From NCBI GenBank assembly GCA_030549775.1, contig CM060181.1, positions 60,199,701-60,263,700 on the forward strand: DNA of 64,000 nucleotides, in the 5' to 3' direction. Position numbers and translations under genes: made by a program. Under the pieces are notes generated by a model. The model was not told the origin of the DNA. It ran no database searches and saw only the letters and a program-made list of their open reading frames with translations. Below are positions 1 through 9,379 of the stretch, in pieces. The stretch's first letter is position 1. Each line of letters opens with the position of its first letter. Origin of the DNA: Tamarix chinensis (lineage: Eukaryota; Streptophyta; Magnoliopsida; Caryophyllales; Tamaricaceae).

Positions 1-494
1 CAAATGAAACTGGCCTATAAAATTGTTTAACATATTGGCAACTGAAAGTAAGATGATTTATTTATTCAAGCATGTGGTATTTATCTCAAAAAGTTAGATG
101 AAACTGGAAGTTTAGTTAGCCTTCAACTCAAATGGTTAAATTATGACAAAGGATTTGTGTTGGACTATATGAGAGCAGAACTGCTATATCTTTGCTTCAC
201 TTGTCCTTAATGGTTCCCACTATGCCCTATCAGCTTCCATTGGGTATGATTTGAGTCATGGTCTACAGTCTCTATCTAGGGGGCAGAAAATATCACACTT
301 GGATACTTTCCCTATTTGTTTATTGTAGGAGTGGTCTAGATGATGGAGCCTCTTATGCGCAGAATGTGGAATAGTGATGGTGATCAAAGTGGGGCTTGGT
401 GTCAACCAAGAACATATTTTCTTGCTCCATCTTTATGCATATATTTTTTTAAGACATGGGCGGATCTCAGTTTGGTGTAGATTGTTCTTGAACA
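1..494. other. Unassigned flank left of the L1-a nest
   Basis: No coding exon, RNA gene or repeat is recognisable here. It is AT-rich single-copy-looking DNA ending at the poly-T run that marks the 3' end of L1-a. The last bases contain TGTTCTTGAA, which resembles TGTTCTGGAA at about 23747 and may be the L1-a target-site duplication. If so, this stretch and the DNA after 23745 were once continuous and would be intron of the RsmH gene. That link is inference. Confidence 0.4.
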
Positions 495-1177
495 TTTTTT
501 TTGGTAATTAATAATGAAGTTTATTCATATGATGTAGAAATTATGTTTATCGAAACTAATTACCCGTCATACTGATGGCTATGATGTTAATCTATCCAAT
601 TTTTCCAAAGATGCCAGTATGACTATGATGTTAATCTATCCGATTTTGCCAAATGCGTCATATGCCTCCTATAGTATGCCTTATCATGTATACATATAAA
701 GACTTTTACAAGCTCATGTACTAACACCCTGGGAAAAAGCGTTTTTGACTGCGCAATTGTTGAGTTTATATTCTTCCATAGTCTATGAACCATCCCTGCT
801 CCTGCTATTCTCAACAAAGCTCTTTTTACTTTCTGTCTTCTAGTTGCCTTGATCAGGCAAGTCAGTTTTTGTTGCCATTTCACAAGGCTGAAGACTATCG
901 GCCACAGTTGAATGCTGTATACCAACACACTTGAGCTACAGGGCATTCAGCTACAATATGGTCTTGTGTTTCCATAGCTGTATCACAATTATTGCACCAT
1001 GCATCATCTACTACCTTCCACCTATACAACTTCTCTTCTGTTATAATTGCTTGCTGGCAAAGCATCCACATGATGATCTTGTGCTATGACATACTTGCAT
1101 GATTCCACACCAAGTGCCTTCAAGGTTGCAAAGCAGCTCTTGACCTAAGAATATCATAGGCAGACTGAATCTGATGT
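495..1177 (-). mobile_element. L1-a LINE, 3' piece: ORF2 zinc-binding domain and poly-A tail
   Basis: This is the 3' end of the old L1 LINE, read on the minus strand. From about 1110 down to 930 it encodes a zf-RVT (reverse-transcriptase zinc-binding) domain, with CQQAIITEEKLYRWK, then a CNNCDTAMETQDHIVAEC stretch that supplies the Cys/His ligands. A degenerate C-terminal tail follows to about 560. The element ends in ATTAATTACC plus a run of A (T on the + strand, 495-502), nearly the same 3' end as the younger L1-b at 39225. Several stops and frameshifts interrupt the frame, so it is a dead copy. The preceding part of the element continues at 1506. Confidence 0.85.
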
Positions 1178-1505
1178 TGATAGGTTAATTAAGTACACTT
1201 AGGAGAAAGTAATTAGGCTGTTATGGGCTGAGAGTGGGGAGGGGGATGTATTTTTGGGTCTGTGAGGGCTCTTTTTACCTGAATTAGTTACGTAAATTCT
1301 GTCTGTTATGGGTATGACCTATATATAGCAGCAAGGTGGATGGTAGTTAGAGGGGGAGAATAAAAGAAGCTGAGTCATTGGTGGAGGATCTAGACCCTCA
1401 AAGTTCTGGAGACTTTCCTGCAATATCTTCATTTCAGCTGATCATCAATAAACACCACGTGCCCTCAATTCTTCCATTTGGTCACTTAATTTTTCGTTCC
1501 TATCA
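1178..1505 (+). mobile_element. Solo LTR, 328 bp, inserted in L1-a
   Basis: The unit starts TGATAGG and ends CCTATCA, a perfect 7-bp terminal inverted repeat. It is flanked by a perfect 5-bp target-site duplication GATGT (1173-1177 and 1506-1510). A TATA-like CCTATATATAG lies near 1318, which sets the + orientation. No internal region is present, so this is a solo LTR left by LTR-LTR recombination. Removing it and one GATGT rejoins the L1-a zinc-binding-domain coding sequence. Confidence 0.85.
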
Positions 1506-1559
1506 GATGTCTACCATTCTTGTCACAGGCTTCAGCTTGGATATTTGGCAGCATCTCAC
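1506..1559 (-). mobile_element. L1-a LINE, 54-bp sliver between two insertions
   Basis: This short minus-strand piece of L1-a ORF2 is trapped between the solo LTR and the plus-strand Gypsy. It reads MLPNIQAEACDKNGR and continues the RDE ending of the piece at 8141. It is identified by position and reading frame rather than by length. Confidence 0.6.
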
Positions 1560-2012
1560 TGATAGGCCTGTGGCTAAGTATACCTATGTTAAAAGGAACA
1601 AAGAAGGTATGTAAAGCTCGGTGAAGGATTTGGTTACTGTTACCGGCTATGGAGGGGTATTTTTACTACTTGCCTTAATTTCTTATATTCTCTTGTTAGA
1701 GTGGGGCTGGGGAAGTGGGGGAGGAGAGTGTTAATTAATATTACCTTTTGTTATTTGCCTTATCTTGAAGCATCTTATTTGTTAATGATGCGGGGTTGGG
1801 AAGTTGATTAATAGAGTCAGGCTTGAGGAGAGAGGGTCATGTGGAGTATGGGAGTTTGTTAGAGGGAGGCACCAAGTCCTCGAATGCTTTCATGTATCTT
1901 TTACACCTCCATTGAAAGTCTATGTAACTCTTTCTCTTTATTGCCCCAAATCAATTTCCATTTGATTGAATCTATTCTATGAAAATTGCTAGTACTATTG
2001 CAATTTCTATCA
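1560..2012 (+). repeat. 5' LTR of Gypsy-1
   Basis: It is clearly homologous over its whole length to 7692-8140, for example the shared blocks around GTGGAGTATGGGAGTTTGTT and AATTTCCATTTG. The first 60 bp still encode the last residues of the polyprotein (DRPVAKYTYV then a stop), because the coding frame runs into the LTR in this family. The copies differ by many substitutions and small indels, so the insertion is old. Confidence 0.9.
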
Positions 2013-2039
2013 AGGTGGTATCACTTATGAATCAGGTAG

Positions 2040-3270
2040 ATGGCGTCTAAGAAGGAGGAAATAGAATAAAAAATGGAAGAATGACTGGTGCTCATTCAAG
2101 AAAATTGGCAGAAGGAAATGGACATTGTTAAGGAAGGAGTTTGAAGAGTACCTATAATTGAGGTGTGGCTAGGCTCGATTGAGAAGACAATGGAATCCAT
2201 ATTGGCTAGGTTACACACATTAAATGGCATGAGAATGGGAGCTCCTCGTCGATCAACCCTGGAAAGCAAAAGGTGAACGAGGGTGGTGATTTACCACCTC
2301 GATGGAGAGTAGCGGCATAGTGATTATTGATTAGCACAACAACTGGAGTTATCAAGCTTTAATGAAACAAATCTTGATGGGTGGCTGTTCCAAATAGAGG
2401 GGTACTTCAACCTGAACTAGTTACCCAAGGTGGAGAAAATGGAAGCAGTGGCTGTGGCTATGGAGGGCGAGGCCTTAGCCTGGTTCCATTATGCTGAGGA
2501 GGGGAAGATATTCTCCAAATGAAGTAATTGCAAGGAGATGATCGTGATATGATTTCAAACCAAACATGAGGTTCCCAATGGAAATTTTTTTGGCTATCTA
2601 GCAACTTACAACAATGAAGGAGTATTGGGATTCTGGATACATTTGTGTTGTTGTTAGTGTCGTTGCAAGGCTGCTTTCCGGAGGAAATGCTTGAGAGCAT
2701 GTTTCTAAATGGTTTGAAGCTAGCAATTACAGCCAAGGTAAGATTGATGAGGCATACTAGACATTAAAATTATGGAGGTGACCCAATTAGTAGAGGAAAA
2801 TAACCGTATTATCCAAATAGGGTGTTTTGGGCCAAACATCTTTGGGAACACAGATGGATCTGGGCCTAAGGTAAATGCCTCCACTTATTTGAATTATAGC
2901 CACAAAAATCAAACCTAATATTTGTTGCCCTCTTTTCTAGTAGTTTGAAACAACTTGGCTTCACTCTTTATAAAGTCAACCCCAACCTAGACCATCCCCA
3001 ACACTTCAGCAGTAGAATCTTAGGGGATTCGACGAACAATGGTGTCCTAGTGCTTATCATATATTGCGATGCGGCGCCAATGGGACTAGGGATTGTGTTT
3101 CCAGTGTGACGAGCAATATACACTTGGACATAGGTGTTGTTGGGTTGCTACAAGTCTTAATGGTGGAAGATGAGGAGGAAGAATAGGCTCCAACGTCGGT
3201 CGAGATAGAGGAGGTCACTGAGGTAAAGGAAACTGTTGAACTCTCCATAAACTCATATGTGGACTTCACG
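2040..3270 (+). pseudogene. Gypsy-1 gag remnant with zinc knuckle
   Basis: The region begins ATGGCGTCTAAGAAGGAGG after the PBS and keeps a Retrotrans_gag signature. An LDGWLFQIEGYF motif lies near 2365-2400 and a GEALAWFHYAEEG motif near 2467-2505. A Cys-rich knuckle (CFQCDEQYTLGHRC) is at about 3088-3130, followed by an acidic stretch with EDEEEE. Gag would form the retrotransposon particle and bind its RNA. Many stops and frameshifts are present. The Cys-rich motif is followed directly by the hAT MITE insertion at 3284. Confidence 0.75.
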
Positions 3271-3283
3271 GCTCATGGAACTA

Positions 3284-3947
3284 GGGTTGTTCATGTTATC
3301 CGATATCTAATGATCCGATCCGATATCCGAATCGATTCGATATCAAATAATTAATCGGATATCTTTTTTTTCAAATCAAATATCTGATCGGATAAATATA
3401 AAGATCAAATAAATCAGATATCCAATCCGATAAATGCAAATAATATCCGATCCGATAAATTATATACATATATGCTCTAAACACTATTTATTTTTCATAA
3501 AATTTTATTTTATATAATCATGTATGTGTGTGTATGTGTGTATAATTTGAAATGAGTGTTTATTGTAAATAACTTTTATACTTTTTAATTATTATTTTGA
3601 TTAAATATTTAATTATTATCCAAAATTTGAAATTACTAATTGAATATAATGTACTTAATACTCAAATCAAATCATTAGATCATATTTGTTCAAATTGGAT
3701 CAATTATTTATTGTTCAATTGAATAAATTTTTATCTAATATTTTTGGCTTGCTCAAAAGTTTTAGATATCCGACGGATTATTTGTTATCCGATTTGAAAT
3801 TTCGGATATCCGAAGTGTTGGATATCCAAAGCTTTTTTTTTTTTCTTTTTCTGATATTCGATTTTTCAAATATTCAAAACTTTTTACTGGATATCCGATC
3901 ATCAGATATCCGAAACACCAGATATTCGATCTATGAATACCTTTACT
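3284..3947. mobile_element. hAT-type MITE, about 664 bp, rich in GGATATCCGA motifs
   Basis: The unit is flanked by a perfect 8-bp target-site duplication TGGAACTA (3276-3283 and 3948-3955), the length made by hAT transposases. Its ends form an imperfect inverted repeat (GGGTTGTTCATG at the left, CTATGAATACCTTT at the right). The interior repeats GATATCCGA/TCCGATATC many times in both orientations. It has no coding capacity. A duplicated piece of the same gag-protease region at 5515-5620 lacks the insert and serves as an internal empty site. Confidence 0.85.
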
Positions 3948-3955
3948 TGGAACTA

Positions 3956-4330
3956 TGAAATTAAAACGGGAAATTAAAGGAGAAATAGTGGTGATTCTAG
4001 TAGGTCATGAAACTACACACTATTTTTGACAAGACTTTGTTAGACATTTGAGTTTAGTGCTCTTTGCTACAGCAACCTACGGGGTACTCATAGGGATGGG
4101 AAATTCAATCCAGACTATTGGAATTTGCAAGGGGATGGTATTGACACTGCTAGAGATAGTAATTGTAGAAGACTTTTTAGCTTTGGAGTGCCGATGCTAT
4201 TTTTGGAATGCAATGGTTGGAGAAACTTGGTGTTATGTAAGTCAATTAGAGGTTGTTAAGGATGAGTTTCACTTTGGGAAAGACTTCAATCACCTTGAGA
4301 GGAGACGTGGAGGTGTGCATAATTTAGGTT
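3956..4330 (+). pseudogene. Gypsy-1 protease remnant
   Basis: The frame continues after the MITE. VILVGHETTH at about 3993 corresponds to the aspartic-protease active-site region, usually LIDSGATHNF. The catalytic Asp-Ser-Gly is not recognisable in this copy. Further on, DAIFGMQWLEKLG at 4191-4230 matches the conserved DxILGMQWL motif of plant Gypsy protease-linker regions, also seen in the minus-strand Gypsy at about 10890. Stops and shifts break the frame. Confidence 0.65.
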
Positions 4331-4830
4331 TCCCTTAGATGTGCACGTTGGAAAGAAGTAGGGTATTTTGCTAGAGTATTGTGCTTTAATTTAAGAAGAT
4401 AAAGAGTGGTGCTTCCAGATGGGTTTCCTCTGAAGTGCAAACTGTGATTCAATATTTTCTAGTGGTCCAGAGAAACCTAAGATGGCGAATTGGATCATAA
4501 ACATACAATTAAATGTAGGTCTCGATATGCAGTATTGGCCTATATTTATTGGATTTTGGTCCAGCTGATACGCAAAATTAGTAATATGCGACAAATTTAG
4601 AATTTTACATATTTATCGGTGATATATCGGTTATCAACCGATATTTTATGGATATTTATCGATATTTGCTGATGTTTATTGGTATTTGCTAATATTTATT
4701 ACGGAAAAAGAATCACTCCGCAGCAACCGCGACATATATAATATCATTTTCGATGCTCCGATACCGCAACACCGCAACTGCAACCACAATCGCTACCGCT
4801 ACCGGGATTTATTGCTTGGTCATAAAACTC
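4331..4830. other. Foreign or highly diverged segment inside Gypsy-1, with palindrome
   Basis: Between the protease motif and the start of the RT domain there is about 500 bp that does not read as Gypsy polyprotein in any frame. It has a run of TATCGG/CGATAT motifs (4610-4690), including a perfect 9-bp inverted repeat, ATATCGGTT and AACCGATAT, at 4624-4644 with a 3-nt loop. This is followed by an ACCGCAAC-rich patch (4720-4805). It may be a decayed insertion, but no target-site duplication is evident. Confidence 0.4.
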
Positions 4831-4839
4831 CTCTGCTAC

Positions 4840-6245
4840 CCGGAACAAAACCAGTGTGCGTGCGTCCATATCAATACCCACAAATACAAAAGGATGAGAT
4901 TGAAAGGTTGGTGGGAGACATGTTAACAGAGGGAGTGATAAGGCCAAGTCATAGCCCCTTCTATAGCCTTGTGTGACTAGTGAACAAGAAAGATGGGAGT
5001 TTGTGGCTTTGTATAGATTACATAACATCGAATAAGTTGATTGTTTTAGACAAATTCTCCATACCAGTGATTAATGAACAGTTAAACAAATTGCATGTGG
5101 CAATCGTTGTTTTGAAGCTGGATATGAGGTCAGGATGCGACCAAATTAGGGTGAGTTCGGAGGATATCTATATAATAGCATTTTCAAACACACGAGGGAC
5201 TCTATGAGTTTCTCGTCATGCCATTTGGGTTAACAAATGCCCCAACTGCATTTAAGGCCTTGATGAATGGAGTGTTCATACAACCTCAATATAGAGTTAT
5301 ATGTCCACTTATAGTTTTTGTTCAAAGCAGTGAAGGCAAACAAGTTGATTGTGAATGAGAATAACTACACATTTAGAAAGATTGAGTTGGAATGTTTAAG
5401 ATACATAGTATCAAGAAATGGAGTGGAAGCAAGCCTGCCAAAACTACAGTGCATGAAGGAATGGCTAGTGCCTAGGCACTACTTGAACTAGCTGGTTATT
5501 TTAGTAGATTGCGGGCTTCGGCATTGGTCGAGATAGAGGAGGTCACATAGGCAAAGGAAATTGTTGAACTCTCCATGAACTCAATTGTGGGCTTCACTAC
5601 TCCCATAACTATGAAACAAACCTGCCCAAACTATAGTGTATATAAAGGAGTGGTTAGTGCCTTGGGCACTGTGTGAAGTATCGGGTTTTTGGGACTAATT
5701 GGGTATTATTGCAAATTTGTTCGGAATTATGGACAAATTGCAGTACCATTGACCGATCAACTCAAGAAGGATAATTTCCATTGGAATGAAGATGCACAAC
5801 AACCTTTGAGCAACTAAAACAACCATGGTGATAGTGCTGGTGTTAGGGGTGCCGAGTTTCAAGGAGCCCTTTGTAGTGGCGATGAATGCTTTCGACAATG
5901 GTATAGTGCCTTCTTGATGCAACAAGAACGATCCATTGCTTACTTTAGTTAATCTTTAGGTGTAAGAGCGCACCTGAAATTAGTTTATGGATGAGAATTG
6001 ATGACAATAGTGGTGGTAATATAGAAATGAAGGAGCCCTTTGTTGGGCGGAAGTTCAACATCAGGATGGATCAGTAGAGTTTGAAGTTCTTGTTTGGAGC
6101 AAGGGTGATTCCTAAAGAACATATCAAATGGGTCATAAACTCACGAAGCTATGGAGTTACAAGATTGAGATAGTGTACAAACTGGGACGTGAAAATAAGG
6201 TAGTTGGCGCTTTATCTCGTGTGGATTCGGCAACTTTAGTAGCAA
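4840..6245 (+). pseudogene. Gypsy-1 reverse transcriptase and RNase H remnants
   Basis: LLPGTKPVCVRPYQYP and KDEIERLVGDMLTEGVIRPS (about 4845-4960) mark the start of the RT domain. LDMRSGCDQIRV (from about 5117) and [14 protein letters not shown] (5212-5253) are RT palm motifs. The expected YxDD-containing stretch after about 5300 cannot be recognised, so the polymerase site appears lost. A duplicated piece of upstream gag-protease sequence (5515-5620) and of RT sequence (5620-5690) interrupts the domain. [18 protein letters not shown] at about 5704 resumes the connection to RNase H, which is heavily decayed (to about 6245). Confidence 0.75.
5515..5690 (+). repeat. Internal duplication of gag-protease and RT sequence within Gypsy-1
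   Basis: Bases 5515-5616 repeat 3185-3300 (GGTCGAGATAGAGGAGGTCAC and the following GTTGAACTCTCCAT block), but without the hAT MITE. Bases about 5620-5690 repeat 5435-5480 (CTGCCAAAACTACAGTG and GGTTAGTGCCTTGGGCACTG against CTAGTGCCTAGGCAC). Displaced copies of element sequence like this can arise by template switching during reverse transcription or by later gene conversion. Confidence 0.7.
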
Positions 6246-6399
6246 TTTCAGTTGTGTGAGTAGAACGATGGAGCTCTCTTCAATCCGAAATAGATGGTGA
6301 CCCCCTCTTGGGATCATTGAGCTAGCATTTACAGAAGGTATAGGGGAATAGTAGGGTAAACCCTCAGTGTGGGGGAGCTTTGTATTAGGGATGTTTGGC

Positions 6400-7746
6400 T
6401 ATACCGGCAAGTCCAGCCATGATTCCCAGGCTATGGGCTGAATTCCATGCAGGAGAATTTGGTGGACATTTGGGTATATTGAAGACATACTGAAGGATGG
6501 CCTGAGAGATGTATTGGGTGGGAATGAAGGACATACATGATTTGGTGGCTAACTATGCCTTTTGCTAGTAGAATAAATGCCAGACCATGAGTCCAATGGG
6601 GTTACTACAACCCTTATCGGTTCTCCAACAAGTGTGGGAGGATCATTGGATTTTATAGAAGGGCTACCTTCCTCACAAGGGTATGATTGTATTATGTTGG
6701 TGGTTGATTGACTAACAAAGTGTGCTTATTTTATCCTTCTTAAGCACCCCTTTAATGCACAATCTGTAGCCACAATTTTTGTTAGGGAGATAGTGCGATT
6801 GCATGGTGTGTCGGGATTGATGGCTTTAGACAGGGACAAGGTGTTTGTGAGTAGAATCCGGAAGGAACTCTTCAAGCTACATTGTACCTCTTTCCGCTAT
6901 AGCTCAGCTTACCATCCTCAAATGGAGGAACAAACCGAAGTAGTTAACTGAAGTCTAGAGTATCTGCATTATTTTATAGAGGATAAACCATGGCAATGTG
7001 TGTAGTGGATTCCATGGGTAGAATCTTGGTATAATATATCATTTCACTCGGCAACTTAGACCACCCCTTTTAAGGCTCTCTATGGTTGTCACCCACCACC
7101 CTTGCTAAGACATGAGAGGGAAAGTACCCATTTTGATGTTGTGGCTCAGGAATTACAGGATAGAGATGCAACATTGTTCGAGCTCAAGCAACATCTCCAA
7201 CAAGCTCAAACTAGGATGAATATCCAAGTTTACCGTCGAGGACTTGAGCAAGATTTGAAGGCAAACAGCTGGGTGTATGTGAAACTGAAGCCATACAGAC
7301 ATTAGTCTTGCCAAATACCTTAAAGAAAGCTTGTAGCTAGATACTTTGGGCCTTATCAAGTTGAAGCAAAGATGGGACAAGTAGCGTACAAGTTGAGTTT
7401 ACCAAAATCTACTTCCATCCACCTTACCTTCGTATTTCTATGATGAAATCAGCCTTAGGAGAAGGATAACAGGCTTAGCTTGTTACTACCATGCTTAGTG
7501 AGGATTTGGAGTGGAGGGTGGAACCACAGGAAGTGCGATCTTAGGTATAATGCTCAAGGTGTGCTAGAAGTATCGATTAAGTGGAAGGGACTGCCAGACT
7601 TTGAAGCTTCATGGGAAGAGTTCAAGCAACTTAACCAATAATTGTGAGCTTTTCACCTTAAGGACAAGTTGAAAGCGCATGAGGAGGGTAATGATAGGCT
7701 TGTGGTTAAATATGCCTATGTTAGAAGGAATAGAGGAGGTATGTAA
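6400..7746 (+). pseudogene. Gypsy-1 integrase and chromodomain remnants
   Basis: EFHAGEFGGHLGILKTY (about 6438-6490) carries the HH part of the HHCC zinc motif, and a degenerate CC part follows. DFIEGLPSSQGYDCIMLVVD (about 6650-6710) holds the first catalytic Asp, MALDRDKVFVSR the second, and YHPQMEEQTEVVN (6910-6948) the Glu. The C-terminal chromodomain reads EVSIKWKGLPDFEASWEEFKQL (7570-7632) and ends VVKYAYVRRNRGGM with a stop at 7744, that is, 55 bp inside the 3' LTR. Chromodomains direct chromoviruses to particular chromatin. Stops in several frames show it is inactive. Confidence 0.8.
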
Positions 7747-8140
7747 GGCTCAGTGAAGGATTTGGTTACTATTACTAGCTATGGAGGGCTATTTTCACTA
7801 GCCTCTTTTTTTTTTCTTGTTAGAGTGGGGTTAAGGATGTGGGGTGGGAGAGTGTTATTTGATATTACCTTCTATTATTTGGCTTTTTCTTGGAGCATCT
7901 TTTTCGTTAGTGATGTGGGGTTGGGAAGTTGATAAATATAGTTGGGACCTAAGGAGAGAGGGACATGTGGAGTATGGGAGTTTGTTATAGGGAGGCGCTA
8001 GGGCTTTTTGAATTCTCGAATGTATCTTTTACACCACCATTTAAGGTCTATACAACTCTCTCTCTTCATTGCCCCAAATTAATTTCCATTTGGTTGAATT
8101 TGTTCTGTGAGAATTACTGGTACTACTGTAGGTTCTATCA
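7692..8140 (+). repeat. 3' LTR of Gypsy-1
   Basis: It starts TGATAGG and ends CTATCA, matching 1560-2012. The polyprotein stop codon lies at 7744-7746, so coding sequence overlaps the LTR. The right flank CTCAT is the target-site duplication, and L1-a sequence resumes at 8141. Confidence 0.9.
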
Positions 8141-8415
8141 CTCATCTCTTAGGCTCATAACTTCCTTGAAAAATTGGGAGTGTTGAGCCTTAGATAAGTA
8201 TTCCAGTACTAAAGTTCTCTTAAGATAAACACCATGTATCCATTGTATCCATAGGCTTCCCTTATGATGAATCTAATTGCTATAAATATCTATCCACTGT
8301 TGCCTTATTCCAATTCTGAATGTACCTTACTGCAAGCCTCCCTCCTTTGGCTGGCAAATTTTCTTCCAAGCAATCAATTCTTTGCTTCTTTGTCTCTTGA
8401 AGATGCATGTGCTTT
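8141..8415 (-). mobile_element. L1-a LINE, ORF2 piece before the zinc-binding domain
   Basis: On the minus strand this reads RSKELIAWKKICQPKEGGL (about 8410-8335), then SLWIQWIHGVYLK and KEVMSLRDE. These match the segment W..CxPKxEGGLGLR...LWVKWIHxxYxK that follows the RT domain in plant L1 ORF2, also present in L1-b at 38320-38480. Its right boundary with the minus-strand Gypsy is a deletion junction without a TSD. About 130 codons of ORF2 that should precede it are absent. Confidence 0.8.
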
Positions 8416-9335
8416 CCACATAATTAGCGGAGGTGGATCTCTCCTGTATAACTCCTTGCAAGGAGTTGTATGTATGGATGAGTGATAGGAAGTGTTTAAC
8501 CAGTACCCTGCCCAAGCTATCCAATCTGTCCAGCTCTTCCGCTTGTCCCCAATAAAGCAGCGTAAGTCTGCACACTTCTATTTAACTATCTCTATCTGGC
8601 TATCGGTTTGAGGGTGATAAGCTGAACTATAACTCAGTGTGGTACCTTGGAGTTTGAACAACTCGCTCCAAAAGTTATTGAGAAACACCTTGTATCTACC
8701 AGAGACAATAGTGTGATGAATGCCATGTAAGCGAACCACCTCTTGCACAAATATAGTTGATACTCACCGGGTCATGTATGGGTGTTTGAGTGAAATGAAA
8801 TGGGTGTATTTGGTAAGTTTGTCGACCACCATGAGGATACAGCCATACCTATTAGAATGTGGCAGCCCTTCGATAAAATCCATCGAAATGTCTTCATGGA
8901 CCTTGGATGGAATAGGCAGTGAATGAAGAAGGCTAGCTGGGGACAAATTCACCGATTTGTTCCACCGATAGATTGCACACTTGGCTACGAACCGCTACAC
9001 TTGCTGCTTCATGTTTGGCCAATACACCTCCTTAGCTAAATGCCGATAAGTCTTCAGCATTCCAGCATGCCCTCCTATCCTGCCACCATGAAATTTTGCC
9101 AACAATTGTAGAATGAAGGTTGATCCTGATGGAATCATTAGATGCCCCTTGTAGAACAGATTACCTTGGGTTAGTTGATACCCTCCTTTGCCCTGTGGTG
9201 ATAGTAGCAGCTCTTGTTTGAGAGGGCCTAACACTGGGTCCTTATCCACTTCCTGTTGTAAAATTATCCAATCCCAGATCCAAGAGGTCGAGAGTACCAA
9301 TAAGGAAGCCTCTTGTTCTAGCCTTGAAAGCGCAT
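8416..9335 (-). pseudogene. Gypsy-2 integrase, truncated
   Basis: Read from about 9335 downwards, KFHGGRIGGHAGMLKTYRHL gives the HH part of the zinc motif. Then come MDFIEGLPHSNRYGCILMVVDKL (first catalytic Asp, 8880-8820), SSAYHPQTDSQIEIV (catalytic Glu region, about 8640-8595) and TSYHSSIHTTP. The domain ends abruptly at RRDPPPLIM (about 8425), where L1-a sequence begins. Integrase would insert the element's cDNA into DNA. In-frame stops and the truncation make it inactive. Confidence 0.8.
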
Positions 9336-9379
9336 GTACTACCCTGTTCTCACACCCTAGCTTGTATTCTATATCAAAG

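Larger units (their letters stand above)
1560..8140 (+). mobile_element. Gypsy chromovirus (Gypsy-1), complete structure, decayed coding region
   Basis: This is an LTR retrotransposon with LTRs at 1560-2012 and 7692-8140, both running TGATAGG...CTATCA. The primer-binding site TGGTATCA, as in initiator tRNA-Met priming, starts about 4 bp after the 5' LTR. The target-site duplication is CTCAC (1555-1559) versus CTCAT (8141-8145), with one mismatch. Domain order is gag, CCHC knuckle, protease, reverse transcriptase, RNase H, integrase, chromodomain, which places it in Ty3/Gypsy chromoviruses. Every domain carries stops and frameshifts. It also contains a hAT MITE, a foreign segment at 4331-4830 and an internal duplication near 5515-5690. 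It cannot move by itself. Confidence 0.9.

Noticed and set aside
1378..1614. A + strand frame ending AKYTYVKRNKEGM
   Set aside because: It crosses the solo LTR, an L1-a sliver and the start of the Gypsy-1 LTR. Only the last residues are real polyprotein tail encoded in the LTR.
4744..5028. A 94-codon minus-strand frame
   Set aside because: It is antisense to the Gypsy-1 RT start and has no domain.
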